From the NCBI GenBank assembly GCA_031296355.1, contig JARLFX010000171.1:1-22834 (forward strand): a stretch of DNA of 22,834 nt, written 5' to 3'. Positions within the stretch are counted from its first letter, which is position 1. Every line of letters begins with the position of its first letter. The position numbers were made by a program, and so were the translations under genes. Under the pieces are notes generated by a model. That model was not told where the DNA came from. It was given only the letters and a program-made list of their open reading frames with translations, and searched no databases. Source of the stretch: Acidobacteriaceae bacterium. GTDB taxonomy: Bacteria; Acidobacteriota; Terriglobia; Terriglobales; Acidobacteriaceae. Below are positions 15,501 to 21,960 of this stretch, one piece after another.

Positions 15501-16933
15501 CCACCCGTATCCACAGATTTTGGCCCGGTGGAACCAGAGCAATATGCGCCTGCTACCGGTGCGGTTCCCGTCATGCCGACCAGTACCGTCGCGATACCCG
15601 TCGTTCCGTTTACCTTCCATATCAGGCGATTGGTGCTGTCGTACACATAAATATTGCCTGCCTGATCAATGCCGCCAACCGAGACAGCGCCGAAAGCCAG
15701 CTGCGTCGCGAGTACGCCATTATTGGCAGTGGTCGCGGTCAACGACCCTCCACCCGCAACGGTATACACATACCCGGCCTGCGGATTGCTCACGTTCACC
15801 AGCCCGCCCGTTCCCTGGTAGATTGCGCGGATACGCGCATTCGTGGCGTCCGCTACATACACATTCGCATTCACATCCAGAAAGAGCGCATAGGGCGAGT
15901 TGAACGTGGCATTGATCGCCAGTCCGCCATCGCCATCCGCACCGCCCACCGTGCCTGGTGTGCATCCAGTCGAGCCCTGAGCGCAGCCCGGACTGCCGGC
16001 AAATGTCGTAATGATCGCCGTCGTTCCATCCACCCGCCGAATATTGTTATTCGTTGACCCGCCCGAGGTATTGCCGTCAGAGATATACAGGTTTTCGTTC
16101 GCATCTACTGCGATATCGCGAACACTGTACATTGTGCCTGCCTTGGCCTTACCACCATCGCCGTTATATCCACCGGAATTGCCGACAATGCTGTACACGG
16201 ATCCAACTGTTGGAACCAGATTCGTTCCAAGTGAACCATTCGCCAGCAACAGTGTAGTGATTGCCGTGCTCGGATTCACCACAAACACCCGCACCAGACC
16301 GCCCGATGCACTGGTGAAAAACACATTGCCATCTTTATCGAGCGCAGGCGTACGCGGCTTAATATACGCATTCGTACCCGGGCATCCATTGCCGGAGGAA
16401 TCAAGCCCGAGCGGACTCGACGTTCCCGTATTGCAGTAGTAGCCCGATGGCGATCCGGACTTGCTGATGGCGCCAGTGCGCCCGCCAGCCAGTGCATAGA
16501 TGTGCCCAACCTGCGGCACCAGACTTGAGTTGGTGTTGGCAGCTGCGATAGCCGCAGCCAGCGCAGCACCGCCGTTATAGATCACCCGCAGCTCATAGTG
16601 CCCATAGTCGCCAATGTAGACATTGCCCAGCGAATCCACCACAGAGGTGTACGGCGTCAAGAAACTCGCCTGTGTCGGCAGGCAGCCGTCACCCGTGTGC
16701 ACTACCGCGTTGTAGGTCGGGGTGTCGTTGGAGCACAGCGTGGATGAGCTGCCGATCGCAAGACCAGCTATAGCTGAAGCGAACGGAATGGGCACCACAT
16801 TCGGAGCCTGGGCGCGCGCTGCGCCGGTCACCGCGATAGCAGCCAGCATTGCCGCCACTCGCATCACGAACCTCATGCCGAACCCTTTATCAGCCTGCGC
16901 TTGATTATTCTTGTACTCATTCAGCTGCTTCAT
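12572..16933 (-). CDS. Giant secreted NHL-propeller, Hydin-like and Ig-like repeat protein
   Basis: 1,453 residues from ATG 16933, which has AGGAG (16942-16946) 8 bases upstream; an open frame continues to 16999. A Sec signal lies at about 20-42 (ending ARAQ). Then come a first NHL beta-propeller (about 60-510), an ASPM/SPD-2/Hydin-like domain with a Cys pair, and a second propeller of six blades of the form VAVDxxGNxYVADxxNxRI. A second Hydin-like domain with paired Cys follows, then Ig-like domains. The C-terminus has two hydrophobic segments separated by ARRKR. The second ends in a lipobox-like LTGC (C1409), followed by a 44-residue tail. The protein probably works at the cell surface or periplasm in binding or adhesion; no enzymatic motif is seen. 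It lies 67 bases downstream of the TonB-dependent receptor and is probably co-transcribed with it. Confidence 0.85.
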   Translation of the reverse strand: MKQLNEYKNNQAQADKGFGMRFVMRVAAMLAAIAVTGAARAQAPNVVPIPFASAIAGLAIGSSSTLCSNDTPTYNAVVHTGDGCLPTQASFLTPYTSVVDSLGNVYIGDYGHYELRVIYNGGAALAAAIAAANTNSSLVPQVGHIYALAGGRTGAISKSGSPSGYYCNTGTSSPLGLDSSGNGCPGTNAYIKPRTPALDKDGNVFFTSASGGLVRVFVVNPSTAITTLLLANGSLGTNLVPTVGSVYSIVGNSGGYNGDGGKAKAGTMYSVRDIAVDANENLYISDGNTSGGSTNNNIRRVDGTTAIITTFAGSPGCAQGSTGCTPGTVGGADGDGGLAINATFNSPYALFLDVNANVYVADATNARIRAIYQGTGGLVNVSNPQAGYVYTVAGGGSLTATTANNGVLATQLAFGAVSVGGIDQAGNIYVYDSTNRLIWKVNGTTGIATVLVGMTGTAPVAGAYCSGSTGPKSVDTGGDGCPGTQLTISPSGQVSFDNQGNFYETESGNAVVRKFSFNTQFPATATGSTATQPLAFLAVTAANFTAESFGMQGAATTEFSAPGGDTCTLNTAIPVAKTCVFYAQFAPTTAGLREGAINFTGSAASLYLSGIGQAAMASMDPGTQTTIGTGLKPNGVAADLIGNLYISDATSNTVKKVAAAGGTPATLITGLSNPAEVAVDGKGNIYVADTGNNRIAITTAAGGAATTFATGFTAPTGVAVDAVGNVYVADTGANRVVEIFAIGGQKTLSLSGLSAPGNLALDGAGDLYIVDQGNKQIVELGANFSQITVPLGTNAPIPSAVAVDTAGNLYITDATNLQVVGYLAGSSSGNMLLNGLTAPIGIAADVNGSLYIADQGAGGVIAINRTLANIAFPVTNLGSVSNASLSFTNSGNLPFTFNGTQFANATGNTAVFSLASASTNGCVLGTPVAAGNKCQLTANFSPVVKGNYTATISPLTSAANNGSLSGSLSGEAVLLIVSTTTTAITQPTTSSIYYGQIVTIAATTSFASNGGTPVGTASFTVDGGTPTVSTFNTSGVNAISLPNLTVGTHTVSVSVVFSGYVYASSGSAISFTVLPATTTTRLTLTPTVTSGVPGTLLTATVTPISGTNMTGPVIFFSGTPVIVTGSLNNGTTAAVLSSASSVASLYVGQNIVGTCVNSSNAVVINMAGYVSAIAGNTVTLSNTASTRTAGGTVMCSLPANETLYAGLMGTGQVSGGVATYSYGHQLPFSDAAGCAATPIANCFPANNFTSIYAGAQNFSGSTSAVVRPAGDFTLSVDSSTVSVPQGGNAQLPADGSGIILTPYFGYTGTPILSCSGLPQYAYCRFQPIGTVISGTAGVGYSVVVYTDSTLSAQNRNTPREMPPLTWALLSPLGFAGLLLARRKRLLGRAALVALAMVISLASVMALTGCTNPLATPPAVLTPTGSQTVTVTFADSNTPQVSHSISFNFTVTSQ
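14388..15010 (-). repeat. Six NHL blade-coding repeats, period 123-126 bases
   Basis: The plus strand shows a recurring TTGCC-type anchor after a GTAGAGA-like stretch at 14388, 14511, 14637, 14760, 14883 and 15006. The intervals are 123, 126, 123, 123 and 123 bases. Each copy encodes the GNxYVAD core of one 41-42-residue propeller blade. Copies are diverged, so this is an old protein repeat and not a recent tandem duplication. Confidence 0.8.
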
Positions 16934-16941
16934 ACCCATAA

Positions 16942-16946
16942 CTCCT
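16942..16946 (-). promoter_or_regulatory. Shine-Dalgarno AGGAG of the NHL gene
   Basis: AGGAG is 2 bases before ATG 16939 and 8 bases before ATG 16933, which favours the latter start. Confidence 0.55.
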
Positions 16947-17000
16947 GCAATCCTTGTAGTGCTTTCAGTTCCCATACACTGCGCGCGGTGCGTCCGCACG

Positions 17001-20000
17001 TCAGTAGCGCACCGTCAGCGAAAGCTGCACGCGACGACCGTTCGTACCCACATTACCGTTCGTTCCCACTGTCTGTTGCACCACGCCAAAGGTGTTGACC
17101 ACCTGGTTTGATACCGAGCCGGAAAGGCTGGAAGCCGGGTTAGCAAGATTCGGCGTGTTGAACACGTTGAACGCTTCCGCCCGGAACTGCCCCGTTGTCT
17201 TTCGCGGCAGCGTAAAGTTACGTTGCAACGAGAACTGCGTATTGATGAATGCAGGCCCGCGCAGCGAGTTGCGGCCCACATTGCCGAAGGTTCCAAGATC
17301 GGGCGTGGCGAATGCGTCGGTATTGAACCACTCCAACACCTTATCCACACGATGGCGATTCTTCGGCAGATTCGGATTCACGCCGGGCACGGCATTGGGC
17401 CGCTGCGGACGATCACCGGTGAACGATACGTCGCCGGAGACCTGCACGTTGATCGGCATGCCCGTGCGTGCGTTGTACAGCCCGCCAAACGCCCAGTCGT
17501 TGATTACCGCTCGTACCGGTGCAACAAAGCGCCTCGTCTTCGGCAGCGTCCAGGTCCAGCCCAGCGTCAAATTGTGCGTTGCATCGTAGTCGGAGGCCGC
17601 ATAGTTCAAACGCAGGTTCTGTGGCTGCGGGAACGTTGCAGTATTCGATTGCCCGTTGCTCTGGATGTCCAGCGATTTGGAATAGGTGTACGAAGCCTGC
17701 AGGCTGAGCGACTTGCGCGCGCGGTACCGGTACTGTATCTGCAATGCGTTGTAGTTCGAGCTGCCTACCGTAGCATTATCCACAATGCCCTGCCCTGCAT
17801 ACGCATAGCCCGGATAGATTACGCGATTGGGTTGCGAAGTGCTTGCCACGGTAGAGGAAAGAGGATTCGTAGAGCTGGGTGCTCCTCCGTTGGTCGTAGG
17901 GCAATACACTGGATTCGCGTGAAAGTACGATCCTGTGCAATCGAAGATGTTGGAGTTTCTGTCAAACTGCACCATCTGGTGCCGGCCAAACTTGCCAACA
18001 TAGTTCATCTCGAAAGTTCCAGAAGCCCGTACCTTTTTCTGGAAGCCTAGATTGATCGCCTCCGTATAGGGCGTCGTGATGTTCGGGTCAGCGTAGTTCA
18101 CGCTATAGGGCGTGCCAAAATACGTGCTGCCCGGCGTATAGTTGGGCGCGATCTGCGACAGAAACTGCAATGGCTGAGAGAAGCCGCCTGCTGGATAGTT
18201 GTACTGCGCGCTGTAATGGTACGGCGCACCAATCCCGACAACGTTCGCATTGATCGCATCGTAGAAGAGGCCGATACCTCCACGGATCGTCATCGAACCA
18301 TTGCCGAACAGGTCATAGGCAAAGCCAAAACGCGGTGCCAGATTGTTATAGCGCGACCGCACATTCGCATTTCCCGAACCTGGATCACCTTCATAACCCA
18401 GACCCGCCGGCGCCGTCGGAAATACGGTGGACTGGTATCCAGGGATGAACGTGATTCCCTGTCCATCCGCCGAGTGCCATGCAAAGGGAAGCTCATAGCG
18501 CAGACCATAGTTCAGTGTCAGCTTCGAAGTCAGCCGCCAGTCATCCTGCGCATACATGTAGACGACGTTCTGTTTTGCGCCCAGGTTGGAGTAGTTCGCG
18601 ACCTGCGCCTGGTACATCAAACCAGCCAGAAAATCCGCGGCGCCCGCCTGAGTGTACTCTTGCTCTGATTCCAAAAACGGAGTCGCATCCCAGCGGTGCA
18701 GATACTGCAGATAGAGATATTGCGCACCAAACTGGAAGTTGTGGTTCCCGTGTGTCCACAGAAAGCTTTCATCCAGTTCCGTATTTTCGTTCACCGTAAA
18801 AGAGTAAGTCGAGTTATTGCTACCCACGGTAAACCGGTTGGTGATCTCGATCTTTGGCAGAGAATCTGTCGTAGCTGGCTGATACAGATTGCCGCCTAGG
18901 TCCTGCCAGGTCGTGTGATCCAGCGGATAGATGGTGTAGTTATAGCGCTTGTACCCTATACGCAGGTTGTTCAGCATCGTCGGCGTAACCACGTAGTTGT
19001 CGCCAATATTACCCGCATAAATGCCCCCGGTATTTGAGGCCTGCTCGTAGGTGGCCACACCCGGTGCCGATCCAGCCGCGGTGGCGCTGTTCGATGTCGT
19101 GTCATTCGCGTTGGTCACGTAGAAGCGGGCGTCAATCGTGTGGCGTCCGAGGTTGAAATCCACGCGCGCCAATCCGTCCCATTCATTGCGCGGCTGCTTC
19201 GCGGTCGAGTTTGTCTGTGGAAAGCCTGCGGCGTTCACCGCATTGGGCAGAGGAATGTACTGGTTCAGGAAGTTGACCGTGACCGGGTTGAAGCAAATCG
19301 ACGGCAGCTCTTCATACGGCAGAAAATTCTTGTGATACGGTCCCGCCGTTCCCAATGTGTTGTACATGGCATTGAGTGCGGTTACGCAGGGCGAAGTACC
19401 GGTTCCGCCTGCCCACTGGTAGGCCGAGTTCTGCTGCGACTGGAACCCTGAAGAATACGTCGTGCTTTCCAGCGGGTTGCGCAGGTAGCAGTTGTAATAT
19501 GGCGATCCCGGGCAACTGGGCAATCCGGTCGTCGTCGAGAGCGGGGTTGTCGTCGGGAAATCAATCGCAAAATTCGCGCACTGCATGCCGGAGAATCCGG
19601 GATACTGGCACATGTGCGGAATGCCAGGGCTGGTCGCCGTGGGCGCAACGTCATAGCCGCGCTCCAGCGCCGTCGGTGTCTCCGAACGGGAAAATACCGT
19701 CTGTACCGCGCGCAGATCCTGCGTGCCGATGAAGAAGTAAATCTTGTCTCGCTTGATAGGGCCGCCCAGTGTCGCACCAAACTGGTTCTGCACCAGACCG
19801 GGATTGATCTGCGAAATATAATCCGCCGCATTCAGTGCGCGGTTCTGGATGTACTCCCACAGCGAGCCGTGGTACTGGTTTGTGCCAGACTTCGTCAGCA
19901 CGTTCACGATACTGCCCACGTTGCGGCCATACTGCGCCTTGAAATTGTTGAGCAGGATGCTCATCTCGCCTACCATCGGGCGCGGCGGAAAATTCAAGCC

Positions 20001-20681
20001 CGTGTTGTAGAACATGTTGTTCCACAGCACGCCGTCCAGTAGAAACAGGTTCTGGTTGTTGCGCGAACCGCTGATGTTGAAGGTCGGCCCGCCGGTATCA
20101 CTGGTAAACGTCGTCGGCGCGTTCACGTTGGAGACGCCCGGCAGCAACGCCGCCAGGGACACCACGTTATTGCCGTCCACCGGAAGGCTTTCGACCATCT
20201 TGCTGTCGATCATGGCGCCGATGGTCGCGGAACGCGTATCCACCGTCGTACCTTCTGATTGAACCGTAGTCTGCTCTGACGCTGCACCCACGTTCAGCTT
20301 CGCATCCGTCCGGACATTCTGGTCGGCATCGAGCTGCAGGTTTTCCACCACGTAGGTTTCAAACTGCGGCGCAGTCACCGTTAGGGTGTACATACCCACA
20401 GGGACGTCACTGAAGCCGTACTCACCCCGGCTGTTACTCTCCGCGGTGCGCTGCGCATTCGTCGCCGTATTCACCAGCGTAATGCTCGCGCCCACCACGA
20501 CCTTGCCCTGTGGGTCCAGCACATTTCCGCCAATCGTGCCCGTGTTCTGTCCCTGGCCCAGGGCCATCACAGTACAGCCCAGCACAATCGCGAGAACTGC
20601 CACCGCGCACTTCGCTATGCCGCGGCCCATCCTTGCCAACGTACTCATGTACTCACCCGATGTATTGCTCAAATTCAACAT
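17001..20681 (-). CDS. Oar-like TonB-dependent receptor with carboxypeptidase-regulatory domain
   Basis: 1,226 residues. An outer-membrane receptor expected to import ligands, probably glycan fragments, using TonB energy. A signal peptide ends near residue 43 (ALGQG). The carboxypeptidase-regulatory-like beta-sandwich spans about 47-130 (GTIGGNVLDPQGKVVVGA, GEYGFSDVPVGMYTLTV). The plug covers about 145-290 (VESLPVDGNNVVSLAALLPG, NISGSRNNQNLFLLDG, YGRNVGSIVNVLTKSGTN). The rest is a very long beta-barrel ending in an aromatic-terminated strand (LSLTVRY), the usual outer-membrane signature. Size and domain order match the Oar-type receptors expanded in Acidobacteriota. ATG 20681 has GAAGGT upstream with good spacing; ATG 20648 is possible and would give a shorter signal peptide. 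No SusD-like lipoprotein is adjacent; the NHL protein gene follows. Confidence 0.92.
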   Translation of the reverse strand: MLNLSNTSGEYMSTLARMGRGIAKCAVAVLAIVLGCTVMALGQGQNTGTIGGNVLDPQGKVVVGASITLVNTATNAQRTAESNSRGEYGFSDVPVGMYTLTVTAPQFETYVVENLQLDADQNVRTDAKLNVGAASEQTTVQSEGTTVDTRSATIGAMIDSKMVESLPVDGNNVVSLAALLPGVSNVNAPTTFTSDTGGPTFNISGSRNNQNLFLLDGVLWNNMFYNTGLNFPPRPMVGEMSILLNNFKAQYGRNVGSIVNVLTKSGTNQYHGSLWEYIQNRALNAADYISQINPGLVQNQFGATLGGPIKRDKIYFFIGTQDLRAVQTVFSRSETPTALERGYDVAPTATSPGIPHMCQYPGFSGMQCANFAIDFPTTTPLSTTTGLPSCPGSPYYNCYLRNPLESTTYSSGFQSQQNSAYQWAGGTGTSPCVTALNAMYNTLGTAGPYHKNFLPYEELPSICFNPVTVNFLNQYIPLPNAVNAAGFPQTNSTAKQPRNEWDGLARVDFNLGRHTIDARFYVTNANDTTSNSATAAGSAPGVATYEQASNTGGIYAGNIGDNYVVTPTMLNNLRIGYKRYNYTIYPLDHTTWQDLGGNLYQPATTDSLPKIEITNRFTVGSNNSTYSFTVNENTELDESFLWTHGNHNFQFGAQYLYLQYLHRWDATPFLESEQEYTQAGAADFLAGLMYQAQVANYSNLGAKQNVVYMYAQDDWRLTSKLTLNYGLRYELPFAWHSADGQGITFIPGYQSTVFPTAPAGLGYEGDPGSGNANVRSRYNNLAPRFGFAYDLFGNGSMTIRGGIGLFYDAINANVVGIGAPYHYSAQYNYPAGGFSQPLQFLSQIAPNYTPGSTYFGTPYSVNYADPNITTPYTEAINLGFQKKVRASGTFEMNYVGKFGRHQMVQFDRNSNIFDCTGSYFHANPVYCPTTNGGAPSSTNPLSSTVASTSQPNRVIYPGYAYAGQGIVDNATVGSSNYNALQIQYRYRARKSLSLQASYTYSKSLDIQSNGQSNTATFPQPQNLRLNYAASDYDATHNLTLGWTWTLPKTRRFVAPVRAVINDWAFGGLYNARTGMPINVQVSGDVSFTGDRPQRPNAVPGVNPNLPKNRHRVDKVLEWFNTDAFATPDLGTFGNVGRNSLRGPAFINTQFSLQRNFTLPRKTTGQFRAEAFNVFNTPNLANPASSLSGSVSNQVVNTFGVVQQTVGTNGNVGTNGRRVQLSLTVRY

Positions 20682-21111
20682 TGCATACCTTCAACGACGT
20701 AATTTTGGGCTCTTGATAGACCCACGCCCGATGCTGTCCGTTCCAATGCATTGTGCATACCGTAGCAGCTTGTGCGACCGGTTGCACGTCCTTTTTCCCA
20801 GTGAACGCTAACACTTTTATGGCGGCAATAACCATGCTCTTTCCTACGTGCCGCTGTCAAGCAAAAGTCGTACTTCGAACTATTTTCTTTATCCGCTCCA
20901 TTCGCGGATTTTCTTGCCCCTGCTTCGTCTCATCCAGTGAGATATCTGAAGCATATGTGAACGATAACTTCCTAACAGCAATAAACACACCGCTTACGCG
21001 CATTCGCCCTCGCTTTTACCCTACAAAAAAGCAAGCCTGCCGCCTGTAAAGTGAGTACGATCTCCACGTTCACAGGTGACAGGCCCCAAAGCTCTGCTTC
21101 GGTGCCGCGAA
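20682..21111. other. 430-base intergenic region upstream of the TonB receptor gene
   Basis: No credible gene is present. The right end holds the kduI terminator. Elsewhere I see a TTGACA on the minus strand (20855-20860), the only good -35-like box, with a poor -10 downstream. There is a perfect 10-base palindrome CAATGCATTG (20744-20753). Two inverted repeats are also present: ATCCGC/GCGGAT with a 7-base loop (20891-20909) and TCTCA/TGAGA with a 5-base loop (20928-20942). These are candidate regulator sites or leader structures for the receptor gene. Confidence 0.5.
21024..21084 (-). terminator. Intrinsic terminator of the GH105-kduI operon
   Basis: Arms 21035-21047 and 21072-21084 pair at 11 of 13 positions; on the minus strand one of the two mismatches is a G-U wobble. 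The 24-base loop can fold a little further (GTGGAG with CTCAC). The minus-strand stem is followed by TTGCTTTTTT. It lies 28 bases after the kduI stop. Confidence 0.8.
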
Positions 21112-21945
21112 CTAAAGAAGTTCCGGCACCTTGATGGCGTCCATATCGTCGTACGCCTGGTTCTCGCCGCCCATACCCCAGCAGAAGGTATAGTTCCGCG
21201 TGCCAACGCCGGCGTGAATGCTCCAGCCCGGCGACACTACCACCTGCTTGTCTGCAATGAGCAGATGCCGCGTCTCCTCCGCTGGCCCCATCAGGTGCAC
21301 AATGCGGTCGTCCGCCTGCATGTTGAAGTAAAGATAAACCTCCGACCGCCGCATATGCGTGTGCGGCGGCATGGTATTCCACGCACTTCCCTCTGCCAGT
21401 TCGGTAAAGCCCATCACTAGCTGGCAGCTCTTCACGCCGCCCATCCAGATATGCTTACGGATCTCCCGCTTGTTCACTGTCTCCAGCGAACCCAGCTTCA
21501 CCGGCTCCAAGTCGGCGCGCTTCGAGAGCTGTACCGGGTACTCCTTGTGCGCCGGGTAGCTCAGCAGGTAGAACTCCGCCGGCTTCGCCGCATCCGCACT
21601 GCTGAACTCCACATTCTCGTTACTGCGGCCAATGTATAGACAATCAAGGTTGTTCAGTTCATAGCTGGTATTGCCAACCTTCACCGTTCCGGCGCCGTTG
21701 CCGATATTCAACACGCCGATCTCGCGGCGCTCCAGAAAAAATGAAGACCGCAGCTCCGGCGCAGTCTCCAGCTTCAGCGCAGTCTGGGTCGGCACTGCCC
21801 CGCCGATCACCGTCCGATCCAGGTCCACATAAACCATCTCGATTGCTCCCGGCTTGAACAAATCCGTCAGTAGGAATGTCTCCCGCAGCTCAGCCGTTGT
21901 CATGCGTGGATAGCGAACCTTATCTGCCATCTCCATTATCTTCAT
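21112..21945 (-). CDS. kduI: 5-dehydro-4-deoxy-D-glucuronate isomerase (KduI)
   Basis: 277 residues from ATG 21945, which has AGGGAG (21955-21960) nine bases upstream; ATG 21954 abuts that site. KduI converts 4-deoxy-L-threo-5-hexosulose uronate to 3-deoxy-D-glycero-2,5-hexodiulosonate (EC 5.3.1.17), in the cytoplasm, downstream of pectin or other polyuronate lyases. The bicupin zinc site is seen in PPHTHMRRSEVYLYF: H195, H197 and E202, plus H244 in SPGWSIHAGVGTRNY. This is offset by one from E. coli H196, H198, E203, H245. Other family blocks such as FFLERREIGVLNIG and IRKHIWMGGVKSCQLVMGFTEL are also present. The gene starts 15 bases after the GH105 fusion gene and is clearly in its operon. 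No kduD is in the window. Confidence 0.97.
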   Translation of the reverse strand: MKIMEMADKVRYPRMTTAELRETFLLTDLFKPGAIEMVYVDLDRTVIGGAVPTQTALKLETAPELRSSFFLERREIGVLNIGNGAGTVKVGNTSYELNNLDCLYIGRSNENVEFSSADAAKPAEFYLLSYPAHKEYPVQLSKRADLEPVKLGSLETVNKREIRKHIWMGGVKSCQLVMGFTELAEGSAWNTMPPHTHMRRSEVYLYFNMQADDRIVHLMGPAEETRHLLIADKQVVVSPGWSIHAGVGTRNYTFCWGMGGENQAYDDMDAIKVPELL

Positions 21946-21954
21946 TGCGTACAT

Positions 21955-21960
21955 CTCCCT
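21955..21960 (-). promoter_or_regulatory. Shine-Dalgarno AGGGAG of kduI
   Basis: The minus strand reads TAA (stop of the upstream gene), then AGGGAG, then ATGTACGCAATG. Nine-base spacing favours the second ATG (21945). Confidence 0.55.

Noticed and set aside
16988..16999. GTGCG-TC-CGCAC inverted repeat just after the receptor stop as a terminator
   Set aside because: The 2-base centre leaves only a short hairpin and no T-run follows, so it is not a convincing terminator between receptor and NHL genes.
12572..20681. Classic SusC/SusD pair
   Set aside because: The downstream protein is an NHL/Ig-like repeat protein with no SusD-type helical repeats or N-terminal lipobox.
20753..21049. 98-codon plus-strand open frame in the intergenic region
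   Set aside because: Cysteine-rich, low-information product, no ribosome site, and it runs through the kduI terminator hairpin; treated as chance.
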